Notes: a model not told the origin generated them from the letters alone. A stretch of 50,357 bases of DNA from Calditrichota bacterium (GCA_018263585.1 JAANWZ010000073.1:1-50357), one strand, 5' to 3'; shown: positions 7,854 to 16,537, numbered from the stretch's first letter. Program-made: numbers and translations.

Positions 7854-9005
7854 TCAATACATCTTCTTCTTCAACAAATCCCGCGCGATCACGATGCGCT
7901 GGATCTCGTTCGTGCCCTCGAAGATGCGCGTGATCCGGGCGTCCCGGTAGAACCGTTCGATCGGGTACTCCGCCATGTAGCCCATCCCGCCGTGGATCTG
8001 CACCGCGCGATCGACGACGCGGTTGAGCGCCTCGGAACAGAACAGCTTGACAATCGCGGCCTCCCGTCCGAACGGGTCGCCGTTATCGCACATCTGCGCG
8101 GTGCGATAGACGATGTTCTCCATCGCATAGACATCGGCGGCCATCTCGGCGAGCATGAACTGGACCGCCTGCAGGCGTGCGATCGCGCCGCCGAACTGTT
8201 CGCGCTGGGTGGCGTGCCGGATCGAGAGGTCGAGCGCCTGCTTCGCCGCGCCGAGGCACTGCGCGCCGAGCGAGAGCCGGCCGACGTCGAGCGTGCGCAT
8301 CGCGACCTTGAACCCCTGGCCGCGCGTGCCGAGCAGGTTTTCCTTCGGCACGCGCACATCTTCGAGGAACAGGTCGGTCGTGTGCGAGCCGCGGATGCCC
8401 ATTTTCTTTTCCGGCGGGCCGGCGCGGAACCCGGGCGTGTCCTGCTCGACGATGAACGTGGAGATCCCGCGCACGCCTCTGCCCTCGTCGGTGCGCGCGA
8501 AGATCGAATAGACATCCGCGATCCCGCCGTTCGTGATGAACGTCTTCTGCCCGTTGAGCACGAATTCGTCGCCGTCCTCCCGCGCAGTGGTTCGCATCGC
8601 GGCGGCGTCCGAGCCCGCGCCCGGCTCGGTGAGCGCGAACGCCGCGAGCCGATCGCCGGATGTGAGCGCGGGGAGAAACCGCTCGCGCTGCTCATCCGTG
8701 CCCGCGAGGTAGATCGCCATCGCGCCGATCGAGACATGCCCGCCGAGCACGACCGCGGTCGAAGCGCACGCGCGCGACAGCTCCTCCTGCACGAGGCAGT
8801 AGCCGACCTCGCCGAGCTCGAACCCGCCGTACCGCTCCGGAAACACGATCCCCATGAACCCGAGCTCGGCCATCTTGCGGATCACGGACGCGGGCACGTC
8901 GCTGTCGAGATCGACATTCGCCGCGATCGGCGCGAGCTCGTTTTCCGCGAACCGGCGCGCGGTGTCGCGCAGCATCTTCTGTTCGTCGGTGAGCGTGAAG
9001 TCCAT
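7854..9005 (-). CDS. Acyl-CoA dehydrogenase (short-chain type)
   Basis: A 383-aa flavoprotein of the acyl-CoA dehydrogenase family. The ATG at 9005 (MDFTLTDEQ) has a GCGAGG ribosome site five bases upstream; a TTG five codons earlier is less likely. Family motifs are AFALTEPGAGSDAA in the FAD-binding middle domain and, near the C-terminus, RIFEGTNEIQR, which carries the catalytic Glu of short-chain/butyryl-CoA dehydrogenases. The His-Asp pattern typical of decarboxylating glutaryl-CoA dehydrogenase (EGTHD) is absent, so a butyryl-CoA, cyclic acyl-CoA or non-decarboxylating glutaryl-CoA substrate is likelier. It lies 10 bp upstream of the GltD-PorD fusion gene. The electron acceptor would usually be ETF, which is not encoded here. 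Confidence 0.88.
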   Translation of the reverse strand: MDFTLTDEQKMLRDTARRFAENELAPIAANVDLDSDVPASVIRKMAELGFMGIVFPERYGGFELGEVGYCLVQEELSRACASTAVVLGGHVSIGAMAIYLAGTDEQRERFLPALTSGDRLAAFALTEPGAGSDAAAMRTTAREDGDEFVLNGQKTFITNGGIADVYSIFARTDEGRGVRGISTFIVEQDTPGFRAGPPEKKMGIRGSHTTDLFLEDVRVPKENLLGTRGQGFKVAMRTLDVGRLSLGAQCLGAAKQALDLSIRHATQREQFGGAIARLQAVQFMLAEMAADVYAMENIVYRTAQMCDNGDPFGREAAIVKLFCSEALNRVVDRAVQIHGGMGYMAEYPIERFYRDARITRIFEGTNEIQRIVIARDLLKKKMY

Positions 9006-9456
9006 CGTGGCCTCGCTCAAGCTTCGCAGTCAGTTGTCAGTCGCCAGTCGTCAAAGTGCCATCCTGAACCCGAAACGCCGCCACGCGCGAAGGGTGAAGA
9101 GCCTGTCCTGAGCGAAGCGAAGGAATCTCGACCACCGAAGGTCTGGTGCTTCCGTCACGGGTTGCTCTCGAGATCCTTCACACGCGCCCGCAAACCGACG
9201 CGGGCGCGGTTCAGGATGACACAGAGGGGTGCGCAGCTGACGCCGCGCTTGTTCAGGATGACACCATTTGGCCCGCAGTCCGCAGCCCGCAGCCGCTCAA
9301 TCAACCGCGGTGACCTGCGGTCCCCGCGGGCATAACCAACGCATGTGCCCCTGTGACAGCGCGGCGAAGCCGCGATGTCGCAGGGTTGATCGGCGCGGCT
9401 GAACAACCGGTGCACGAGACCCGGGGCAAGCTCCGGGCCATCCTCACAACCACGGT
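9006..9456. repeat. Repeat-rich gap upstream of acyl-CoA dehydrogenase
   Basis: No gene seen. 9058-9221 is a composite palindromic element running from CATCCTGAACCCG to GGTTCAGGATGACAC. A further right-end copy finishes at about 9270. 9305-9332 carries a CCGCGG...CCCGCGGG palindrome, and 9345-9385 is a copy of the TGTGACAG/ATGTCGCAGGG family with an internal GCGGC/GCCGC stem. 9413-9441 has an ACCCGGGGCAAGCTCCGGG hairpin that recurs near 34040. Confidence 0.75.
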
Positions 9457-10485
9457 TCACGGCACCGCGATCGAGCGCAGCGAACCCGGATCCGACTCGC
9501 GCATCAGGTCGAACCCGCGGTTGATCTCGTCGAGACCGAAGCGCGCGGTGACCAGCTCGCTGACCGAGATCTTGCCGATCCGCGCGAGCTCGATGATGCG
9601 CGGGTAATCGACCGGCCGGCAGCCGAGCGATCCGATCACCTCCTGCTCGAAGAACATGATCTTCGCCGCGGGCAACTCGACCGGCTTGTTCGTGTAGCCG
9701 ATCACGACCGTGCGCCCGCCTTTGCGGATGCAGGAGAACGCCTGCTGGATCGTCGCCGGATTGCCGATCGCCTCGAAGCTGACATCGGCGCCGCCGCCGG
9801 TCAGCTTCTTCACCGCCTTGTCGATCCGTTCGACTTCCTTCGCGTTGATCGTCTCGGTCGCGCCCAGCTTTTTCGCCGCTTCCAGCTTCTCGGGGATGAC
9901 ATCGACGGCGATCACGGACGCGCCGACCGCGGCGGCGACCTGGACGGCGTTGATCCCGACCCCGCCGCAGCCGAACACGACGACGTTCATCCCCGCCTTC
10001 ACTTCACCACGGTTGACGACCGCGTGGAACGGCGTGCTGATCGCGTCCGCGATGATGCTGCTCTCTGCGAGCGGGAGTTCATCGGGGAGCGCGAGCGCGT
10101 CCTTCGCCGGCGCGAGCACGTACTCGGCGTACGCGCCGTCCACGTGGTTGCCGAACATCACCATGTTGTCGCAGATGTTCTCGCGGCCGCGGCGGCAGTT
10201 GTCGCACTCGCCGCACGTGAGCACCGCGGGCAGGAGCACGCGGTCGCCCTCCTTCCATGCCTTCACACCCTGGCCGAGCGCGGCGACGGTTCCGGACGGT
10301 TCATGGCCGAGGATCATCGGCGGCTCCTTGAACGTGGGCACGCCGTGGTCGATGTAATGCATGTCGGTGTGGCAGATCCCGCACGCGGCGACCTTGACCA
10401 GGATCTCGCCGGCCCCGGGCTCCGGCGTCGGCAGATCACGCAGCTCGAGCGGCTTGTTCGCCCCGAGAAAGACAGCGGCTCTCAT
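9457..10485 (-). CDS. had: 6-hydroxycyclohex-1-ene-1-carbonyl-CoA dehydrogenase (Had / BzdX-like)
   Basis: A 342-aa zinc-dependent medium-chain dehydrogenase that oxidises the hydroxyl made by the dienoyl-CoA hydratase, the second step after ring reduction. Catalytic zinc ligands Cys35 and His61-Glu62 are present, and the structural zinc is held by Cys91, 94, 97 and 105 (CGECDNC...C). The NAD-binding motif is FGCGGVGINAV. The late segment MFFEQEVIGSLGCRPVDY looks like the benzoyl-CoA-pathway branch. The ATG at 10485 is chosen over a TTG one codon earlier. It sits 3 bp downstream of a 78-aa gene and in one run with the GNAT, redox and ferredoxin genes. General alcohol dehydrogenase activity is the alternative, but Dch and Oah in the same island make Had most likely. 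Confidence 0.88.
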   Translation of the reverse strand: MRAAVFLGANKPLELRDLPTPEPGAGEILVKVAACGICHTDMHYIDHGVPTFKEPPMILGHEPSGTVAALGQGVKAWKEGDRVLLPAVLTCGECDNCRRGRENICDNMVMFGNHVDGAYAEYVLAPAKDALALPDELPLAESSIIADAISTPFHAVVNRGEVKAGMNVVVFGCGGVGINAVQVAAAVGASVIAVDVIPEKLEAAKKLGATETINAKEVERIDKAVKKLTGGGADVSFEAIGNPATIQQAFSCIRKGGRTVVIGYTNKPVELPAAKIMFFEQEVIGSLGCRPVDYPRIIELARIGKISVSELVTARFGLDEINRGFDLMRESDPGSLRSIAVP

Positions 10486-10488
10486 CAA

Positions 10489-10725
10489 TCACCCCCCGTT
10501 GTTGCTCGTTCCGGCGTCCAGCGGCCGGACGTAGATCGTACGTTCGAACTGACTGATGCAACTCCGGCAGCTCTCGTCCGGCGCGTCCTCCGGCGGCTCG
10601 GCGGGTTCGAGCCGGACCTCGTAGCCGAGCTCCGCGTACAGTTGCACCGCCTCCTTGAGCCGCGCGCCGAACGCGTTGAACTTTTTCTCCCAGCCCTCGC
10701 GGGTGAGGTCGTCGCGCGCGCTCAC
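10489..10725 (-). CDS. Small CxxC protein of unknown function
   Basis: A 78-aa acidic protein starting at GTG (10725), with a Gly-rich upstream sequence. I do not recognise the family. It has an amphipathic N-terminal half (EKKFNAFGARLKEAVQLYAE) that could form a helix pair, then a Pro/Glu-rich linker and a CRSC motif near residue 54 that could bind a metal or Fe-S atom or form a disulfide. It is squeezed between the GNAT gene (3-bp gap) and had, so co-expression is very likely. The Azoarcus bzd operon also has small uncharacterised genes at a comparable place; orthology is untested. Confidence 0.65.
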   Translation of the reverse strand: MSARDDLTREGWEKKFNAFGARLKEAVQLYAELGYEVRLEPAEPPEDAPDESCRSCISQFERTIYVRPLDAGTSNNGG

Positions 10726-10728
10726 GGT

Positions 10729-11196
10729 TCAGCCCCCGCCCAGTTCGCTCTCGAGGAACAGCATCGAGCCGGGCGTGAATCCGCGCGCGGCGAAGAAGCG
10801 GAGCAGGTCCTGCTCGCGCCAGCCGACGAGCGTCTGCAGGCGCGTGATCCCAAGCTTGCGCAACTGGTCGCGCGTGTGGTCGAACAGCTCCGTCGCGAGA
10901 CCCATCCGGCCGAACGCGGGCAACACGCCGATCGTGTCCACGCTCGCGACGTTCTCCGGCAGGCCGAATTCGCCGCTGACCACGTTCACCATGATGAACC
11001 CGACGACGTCGCCCTCCACCTCGATCACGTTCGAGGCGGCGACACCCCAGCGCGCATCGAGCGCGGCGTCCAACCGGCGGGCGAGGTACTGCTCGCGGTT
11101 CTCGCCGGAGTTTTCTTCGTCGATCCGCACGAGCGCGGGCAGGTCGTCGCGGCGCACGGGCCGGATCACGATGTCCTCGTTGTGAATGCCGGGCAT
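10729..11196 (-). CDS. GNAT-family N-acetyltransferase
   Basis: A 155-aa GNAT protein. The acetyl-CoA pyrophosphate loop is represented by VDTIGVLPAFGRMGLATELF (around residues 88-107), followed by the terminal strand-helix FFAARGFTPG. The ATG at 11196 has a clear GGAGGA site four bases upstream. It lies 8 bp after the large redox gene and 3 bp before the 78-aa gene, so it belongs to the benzoyl-CoA operon. A role in acetylating pathway enzymes (for example acyl-CoA ligases, as known in benzoate degraders such as Rhodopseudomonas) is a reasonable guess but no more than that. Confidence 0.85.
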   Translation of the reverse strand: MPGIHNEDIVIRPVRRDDLPALVRIDEENSGENREQYLARRLDAALDARWGVAASNVIEVEGDVVGFIMVNVVSGEFGLPENVASVDTIGVLPAFGRMGLATELFDHTRDQLRKLGITRLQTLVGWREQDLLRFFAARGFTPGSMLFLESELGGG

Positions 11197-11204
11197 TGGT
11201 CCTC

Positions 11205-13727
11205 CTAGAACAAATCATCCAGCTCATCATCCCCGCCGCCGGGCAGCTCGCCGTGGCGCTGGATGTGCTGCTGGATTATCTCGCTCTCGCGCTTCGTGTA
11301 CATCGGGTCGAGCACCCACTTCAGCTTGTGCCCGGTTTCCGCGCCATGGTCCTCGAGCCATTCATCGATCAGCCAGCGGATCGACGCGGTCCCGCTGATC
11401 TTCTCCGGCTTGCCGGTGACGTCTGCGAGCACGCACACGCCTGGTTCATCGGGGGCGGATTCGAGGATGCCGGGCTCAAGCGGCACCCACTCCTCCGGCG
11501 GCAGCACCGGCGAGCCGATCCGGTGGCGGATATTGCAGCGCAGGCAGCGGTTCGCCTCCGCGGTCGCCTGCACCGGGTCCATCGTAAGCCGCACGAGCTC
11601 GAAATCCTCCATCCGCTGCTTCGGATCCCGTTTCGGTGTCGGTTGCCGCGGCTCGAGCGTGATCGAGGCACCGTCGAACCCGTTCCCGTCGGCGGCGGCG
11701 AACTCGAAGCGCCCGTCCCCGCCGAGGAAGCGGTCGATCCCGGCGGCGGCGCGCTTGCCGGAGGCGATCGCCTCGACGACCGAGGACGGCCCGTGCACGA
11801 GATCGCCCGCACCGAAAAACCCCGGCAGCCACGTTTCCACCGACTCCGCGTCCGGCGAGAGCAGCCCGCGGTTCTTCAACACATCGCCCGCCTCCGGGCC
11901 GAACACGGTCGTATCGGTCTCGAGCCCGACCGCGAGGATCACCCAATCGGCTTCGCGGGTGATGCGCGCGTCCACCGCGATCTGCGGGTCGAACCGGCCC
12001 TGCTCGTCGAACACGCGGTTGCAGCGCGCGAACACCACTTCGCCGACACGGCCGTCCTCGCCGCGAAACTCGTGCGGGCCCCAGCCGTGGGTGAACGAAA
12101 CTCCCTCCGCGAGCGCCTCCGCGACCTCCTCCGGGTGCGCGGGCAGTTCGTGCTCCTGCTCGAGCGATACGACCTCGACCGACTCAACGCCGGAGCGGAG
12201 CGCGGTCATCGCGGTGTCCATCGCGACCCCTCCGCCGCCGATCACGACCACGCGTCCGTTCGTTTTCACCGGACGGTCGGATCGCGCCGCGCGCAGGTAG
12301 TCCACGCCCCAGAGTACGCCGTCGAGCTCCGCGCCGGGCACGTCGATCTGCTTGCTCAACGGCGTGCCCATCGCGAGCAGGACGGCGTCGTAGCCGAACT
12401 CGCGGAGCGTGCGCGGGTCGAGGTCGCGTCCGAGCCGGCGGCCGCCGTGAAACTCGATCCCGAGCCGGTCGAGGAACTCGAGATCACGCGCGAGCTCCAT
12501 CTCCGGGAGCCGGAACCGCGGCAACACCTGGCGGAGGAACCCGCCGGGCTTGTCGGCGGCGTCGAACAACGTCACCTTGTGCCCTTTCAGCGCGAGCAGC
12601 CAGGCGGCGGACAACCCGGCCGGCCCGGCGCCGACGATCGCGACACGGCGGCCGCTGTCGAGCATGCCCTCGATCGCCGGGTACGGTTCCTCCGTGTCGA
12701 ACGCGAACCGCTTCAGGTCGCAGATCGCGACCGGGTCGTCGAGCCGACCCCGCCGGCAATGGTCCTCGCACGGGTGGAAGCAGACGTAGCCGAGCGTCGC
12801 GGGCAGCGGCACGCTCTCCGCGATCGCGCGGCGCGCGCCGGGCAGGTCGCCCTCCGCGATCCTGCGCACGTAGAGCGGGATGTCGATCCCCGCGGGGCAG
12901 GCGTGGATGCACGGCAACGGCTGGCCGCCGGCCGGGGTCTCCACGCCCTCCCGGTCACGGAGCGCGCCGGTCGGGCAGATCTCGACACACGCGCCGCAGA
13001 ACCGGCACTCCGCTTCCGGCAGATCGCCCGGCTTCTTCGTACCGACGATGAACTGGTCGCCGTGCATCACCGCGCCGAGCACGTCCGCCTTGACCACGTC
13101 CCGGCACACGCGCACGCACTTGAGGCAGCCGATGCAGAGCTCGTAGTCGCGCACGAACAGCGGGTCGGTGAGGATCGTTTTCTGATCCGGGCCGGAATAG
13201 GTCGGGAGGTCATCCGCGTAACCGACGAAATCCGACACCTTCCCGATCTCGCAGTGGCCGAGCAGCACGCAGCAGCGGTCCTTCACCGGCACGTTCATCG
13301 AACACTCGGTTCGGCTGCAGCCCTCGCGCTGTTCGCAGAGCAGGCACGCGTGCGGGTGGTCGGCGAGGATGCCGTTGAGCGCGACCTGGCGGGCGCGGAC
13401 GAGATCCTCGCCGGTGGTTGTGATCCGCATCCCCTCGCCGACCGGGATCCGGCACGCCGGCCGCGGCAGATCATCCCCCTCGACCAGCACCTTGCACAGG
13501 CCGCATCCCTTCTTCTCCGCTTCCCGGACCGTGAGCCCGGCGCGCTCGCCGCGGAACTCGCTGTCGCCCTGATAGACGACCTCGTCGAGCACGACGTCGG
13601 TCAGTGAACCGACAGCGTGATGCGCGCACAGGTGCGGAACGTAGATGTCCGCCGCAAGCGCGGCCTCGAGGATCGTCACGCCCGGTTTCGTTTCAACCGG
13701 CTTGCCGTCGATCTCGATCGTGATCAT
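11205..13727 (-). CDS. NuoG-like 2Fe-2S/4Fe-4S module fused to GltD-like flavoprotein (BzdV-like electron donor)
   Basis: An 840-aa redox fusion starting at ATG 13727 behind a GAGGAA site. Order: an N-terminal [2Fe-2S] domain (~1-105) with a ~35-residue insert between its first Cys and the GCGLC motif; a NuoG-type His/Cys3 segment (HACLLCEQ...GC...C); two [4Fe-4S] motifs (CIGCLKCVRVC and CRFCGACVEICP); then a GltD-like half with FAD motif GAGPAG and NAD(P) motif GGGGVAMD. The last ~85 residues (DPMYTKRESEIIQQ) resemble a degenerate GIY-YIG-like module. Encoded directly after the ferredoxin gene, it probably passes electrons between NAD(P)H and ferredoxin for benzoyl-CoA reduction. Direction, and any electron bifurcation, are unproven. 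Confidence 0.85.
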   Translation of the reverse strand: MITIEIDGKPVETKPGVTILEAALAADIYVPHLCAHHAVGSLTDVVLDEVVYQGDSEFRGERAGLTVREAEKKGCGLCKVLVEGDDLPRPACRIPVGEGMRITTTGEDLVRARQVALNGILADHPHACLLCEQREGCSRTECSMNVPVKDRCCVLLGHCEIGKVSDFVGYADDLPTYSGPDQKTILTDPLFVRDYELCIGCLKCVRVCRDVVKADVLGAVMHGDQFIVGTKKPGDLPEAECRFCGACVEICPTGALRDREGVETPAGGQPLPCIHACPAGIDIPLYVRRIAEGDLPGARRAIAESVPLPATLGYVCFHPCEDHCRRGRLDDPVAICDLKRFAFDTEEPYPAIEGMLDSGRRVAIVGAGPAGLSAAWLLALKGHKVTLFDAADKPGGFLRQVLPRFRLPEMELARDLEFLDRLGIEFHGGRRLGRDLDPRTLREFGYDAVLLAMGTPLSKQIDVPGAELDGVLWGVDYLRAARSDRPVKTNGRVVVIGGGGVAMDTAMTALRSGVESVEVVSLEQEHELPAHPEEVAEALAEGVSFTHGWGPHEFRGEDGRVGEVVFARCNRVFDEQGRFDPQIAVDARITREADWVILAVGLETDTTVFGPEAGDVLKNRGLLSPDAESVETWLPGFFGAGDLVHGPSSVVEAIASGKRAAAGIDRFLGGDGRFEFAAADGNGFDGASITLEPRQPTPKRDPKQRMEDFELVRLTMDPVQATAEANRCLRCNIRHRIGSPVLPPEEWVPLEPGILESAPDEPGVCVLADVTGKPEKISGTASIRWLIDEWLEDHGAETGHKLKWVLDPMYTKRESEIIQQHIQRHGELPGGGDDELDDLF

Positions 13728-13737
13728 CGCCCGTTCC

Positions 13738-14019
13738 TCACCAGGAGTGTTCGATCGCGCCCGGGGTGCAGGCGGCGACGCACGGCAGCGGCGGCCGCTC
13801 ATCCACCGGCTTGCACGGCGCGCAGTCGTACTTGATCGACTTCCGGTGCTCTTCCCTTATTTCCGCGACAAGATCGTCCCAGTCATCCTCGATGATACGG
13901 AACATCCCATGCGGGCAGGCTTCCACGCACGGATGCTCGGCGCATTCGACACACTTGTCAGTGTCGATCGTGATGAAATACTCGCCGGAGCCGTCCATGT
14001 AGCCGTAGTTTGCTTTCAT
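13738..14019 (-). CDS. Di-cluster ferredoxin (BzdM-like)
   Basis: A 93-aa ferredoxin, likely the electron carrier to the benzoyl-CoA reductase. The ATG at 14019 has a TGAGGA ribosome site. The first cluster motif is CVECAEHPCVEACP (from about residue 23). The second is split as CAPC, then eleven residues including a Pro-rich loop, then CVAACTP near the C-terminus, an unusual spacing. It is followed after 10 bp by the large redox fusion. Azoarcus has a ferredoxin gene right after bzdNOPQ; here it also follows bzdQ, but across a 765-bp repeat region, so it probably has its own promoter. A TATGAT-like hexamer is at 14060-14065, without a good -35 partner. Confidence 0.85.
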   Translation of the reverse strand: MKANYGYMDGSGEYFITIDTDKCVECAEHPCVEACPHGMFRIIEDDWDDLVAEIREEHRKSIKYDCAPCKPVDERPPLPCVAACTPGAIEHSW

Positions 14020-14784
14020 CGTGTCCTCAGGTTTTATCCCATTCCGCAATAACCCACAGATCATAGCGAGGTATTATGTACGATTCCCTCCGGTGCGAGA
14101 CGGCTGTGTCATTCTGAACGAAGCCCGATGTCAGTTGATCGGGCGAAGTGAAGAAGGTCCAGGTAAAATACGCACCACTCTACGCCATTTCCGTTCATAG
14201 AGACTGTTGATAAAGGCGCGATCGACCGTCATGCTGAATGAAGTGAAGCAGGTCCAAGTTTGCTGACGGTGGTTCTCATGAGTCAACCTATTGATAACTC
14301 GGACCTTCTTCCGCCGCCCGTGGCGGCGTCAGAATGACATATCACCGGCGGTCGGCGGTTCATCGAGCCCCGACCACTTTTTCAACAGTCTCGAAACTAC
14401 GACCTTCTTCACCCGCAGGCGGCAAACAGATACCGCCTGCGGGTTCAGAATGACACTCTGCCGTGCCTCGCCGGGAGTGTCATCCTGAAGCCGAAAGTCC
14501 CCGGTTCTGAACGCCCCGACGTGTCATCCTGAACACCCGTGCGACGGTTTGCGCCCCCACCGTGTCATCCTGAACCCGAAGCGCCGGTCAGTTTCGGCGC
14601 GAAGGGTGAAGGATCTACGCGGTGGTCCGCCCAAGGGTTATGTTGAACAATAAACCATGGTGGTTCTTGCTGGTAGACCCTTCACTCGCGCCGCCTCAAC
14701 AGATACAAACGGCGGCGCGGTTCAGGATGACACATCTGGCCGTTATCTTCAATGCGCAACAGGCCCTGAAGTGAACGGCAAGCT
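14020..14784. repeat. Long repeat array between bzdQ-like and ferredoxin genes
   Basis: No gene seen in 765 bp. A half element begins at 14108 (GTCATTCTGAACGAAGCCCG). A complete element spans 14228-14337, and a right half ends at about 14454. From ~14477 to 14734 there are three close GTGTCATCCTGAA starts and one GGTTCAGGATGACAC end. Reading toward the ferredoxin, 14041-14090 is AT-richer and could hold its promoter. Confidence 0.75.
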
Positions 14785-15678
14785 TCAGGTTGAGACGCTT
14801 GTCTTCTTCTTCCGCGCCTTGCCTTTTTCCACGAGCGCCTTCGCGAACAGGGCTGCGCCGAGCGCGCCGGCGATCTGCGTGTCGTGTTTCGGCTTGAGCG
14901 CGGTCAGTCCGAGCTCCTCCTCGAGCCGGTTGACGACGCCGACGTTCTTCGCGATCCCGCCGGTGATCGCGAAGTCCGGCTGCACGCCGACCCGTTCGAG
15001 CAGGGTGAACACGCGGTGCGCCATTGCGGAGCAATAGGCGGCGAGTACCTTCGACTGCGGCCAGCCGTCACGGAGCAGCCCGGCCGCCTCCGATTTCGCG
15101 AACACGACACACGTCGAGGACACCGGCGGCGGCTCCTTTTCCACCTGCAGCGAGCGATCGCCGACCTCCTCGATCGGGATCCCGAGCAGGTCGGCGAACA
15201 CCTCCATCCCACGGCCGGTGCCGGCGGCGCACTTGTCGTTCATCAGGAAGTTGGTCACCTTACCGCGCTCGTCACACAGGATCGCCTTGCAGTCCTGGCC
15301 GCCCATGTCGAGTATCGTGCGCACGGTCGGGCCGTACATGTAGTTGCCGCCGCGCGCGTGGCACGCGATCTCGGTGATCGCCTTGTCCGCGAACGGCACG
15401 TTCACCCGGCCGTACCCGGTGCCGACGATGAAATCGAAGTCATCGATCGTCATCCCCGTGTTCTCGAGCGCCCAGTTCATCGCGTTGAGCGCGCTGTTCG
15501 GGCTGTCCGAGCCGGTGCGCATGTTGGAGAACGCGAACAGCTCGCCGTCGGCCATCACCACCGCCTGCGAACTGACCGAGCCGACATCGACTCCGCCGGT
15601 GATCATCGACGCGCTCCGCCAGTCACGTTCCTCATCCTGCCAGTTGTATTCCTTCCAGCGCCAGTACTCCTTGGCCAT
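14785..15678 (-). CDS. bzdQ: Benzoyl-CoA reductase ATPase subunit (BzdQ/BcrD-like)
   Basis: A 297-aa ASKHA-fold ATPase and Fe-S subunit of class I benzoyl-CoA reductase. The ATG at 15678 (MAKEYWRWKEYN) excludes 15 upstream residues. Near the N-terminus is the phosphate-1 motif GGVDVGSVSSQAVV; then GYGRVNVPFADKAITEIACH, DMGGQDCKAI, the cluster ligand NDKCAAGTGRG and a second cysteine in STCVVFAKSE. It probably dimerises with the neighbouring BzdP-like protein around a shared [4Fe-4S] cluster and couples ATP hydrolysis to electron transfer. Two short ATPase subunits (297 and 269 aa) match the Azoarcus bzd type rather than the Thauera bcr type, where one is ~440 aa. Confidence 0.9.
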   Translation of the reverse strand: MAKEYWRWKEYNWQDEERDWRSASMITGGVDVGSVSSQAVVMADGELFAFSNMRTGSDSPNSALNAMNWALENTGMTIDDFDFIVGTGYGRVNVPFADKAITEIACHARGGNYMYGPTVRTILDMGGQDCKAILCDERGKVTNFLMNDKCAAGTGRGMEVFADLLGIPIEEVGDRSLQVEKEPPPVSSTCVVFAKSEAAGLLRDGWPQSKVLAAYCSAMAHRVFTLLERVGVQPDFAITGGIAKNVGVVNRLEEELGLTALKPKHDTQIAGALGAALFAKALVEKGKARKKKTSVST

Positions 15679-15727
15679 TGTGTGCTCCTCGTTGCTGGTG
15701 TGAATGACTGCCTGTCCGCCCACCGTG

Positions 15728-16537
15728 TCATCCTGGACCGGAAGCGCCGGTCTCTGTCGCCGCGACCACCGCGCGCTCGGCGGCGACCAGCGCGGCGCCG
15801 TAGGCGGCGATCATCTCCGGCGCGTCCGGGATCCGCACCTCGTCCTGCATCGCCGTGTTCAGCGAATGGATGAAGCCGACATTGCGCGCCATCCCGCCGA
15901 CGAGCACGACCGGCTTGTTCAGCCCGACACGCCGTGTCATCGACACGATCCGGCTCGCGATCGCGTCGTGGATCGCCTTCGCGATGTCCTGCTTCGGGGT
16001 GCGCGCGTGCAGCAGGCTGATCACCTCGCTCTCGGCGAACACGGCGCACTGCGCGTTCATCGGCACGGACGCGTCCGATTTCAGCGAGATCCTGCCGAGT
16101 TCATCGACGGAGACCTCGAGCGCGCGGGCCATCGCCTCGGTGAACGCGCCGGAGCCGGCCGCGCACTTCTCGTTGATCGCGAAGTCCTCGACTTTTCCCC
16201 GTTCGCCGGAACGTATCGCGCGGCCTTCCTCCGCGCCGACGTCGATCACCGTCTTCGTGTCGGGATACAACTCGAAACAGGCGCGCGCGGCGGCGGTCAC
16301 CTCCGTGATCTTGTCGCCGGCGTACTGCACCGCCTTACGGCCCGCGCCCGTAGAACAGATTCCGGTCACCTCGTCACGGTCGATCCCGAACTCGGCGAGC
16401 GTCGCGGCGAGCAGCTCGTTTGTCACCGTTTCCTGGTCGAACCCGCTCTCCCGGCTTTTCTTTCCCACGATCTCCCCGTCCCGGAGAACGAGCAGTTTCG
16501 CGTTCTTCGCGCCAACGTCCACGCCAATCGTGATCAT
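15728..16537 (-). CDS. bzdP: Benzoyl-CoA reductase ATPase subunit (BzdP/BcrA-like)
   Basis: A 269-aa ASKHA ATPase subunit. I take the second ATG of a tandem pair (16537), four bases after GAGGTG; the pair at 16540/16549 is possible. Motifs: GVDVGAKNAKLLVL at the N-terminus, GAGRKAV, DVGAEEGRAI, the cluster ligand NEKCAAGSG and a second Cys in NAQCAVFAESE, then the adenosine-side GGMARNVG. It sits between the beta-like subunit (8 bp upstream) and bzdQ, giving the order N-O-P-Q seen in Azoarcus. 2-hydroxyacyl-CoA dehydratase activators are relatives, but two ATPase genes together with both large subunits point to benzoyl-CoA reductase. Confidence 0.9.
   Translation of the reverse strand: MITIGVDVGAKNAKLLVLRDGEIVGKKSRESGFDQETVTNELLAATLAEFGIDRDEVTGICSTGAGRKAVQYAGDKITEVTAAARACFELYPDTKTVIDVGAEEGRAIRSGERGKVEDFAINEKCAAGSGAFTEAMARALEVSVDELGRISLKSDASVPMNAQCAVFAESEVISLLHARTPKQDIAKAIHDAIASRIVSMTRRVGLNKPVVLVGGMARNVGFIHSLNTAMQDEVRIPDAPEMIAAYGAALVAAERAVVAATETGASGPG

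Noticed and set aside
5639-7933. 764-codon plus-strand open frame
   Set aside because: It lies opposite the alpha-subunit and GltD-PorD genes, whose motifs are intact; composition is typical of a shadow frame.
14060-14065. TATGAT as a -10 box for the ferredoxin gene
   Set aside because: The position is plausible but the hexamer 17 bp upstream does not resemble a -35 box; not listed as a promoter.
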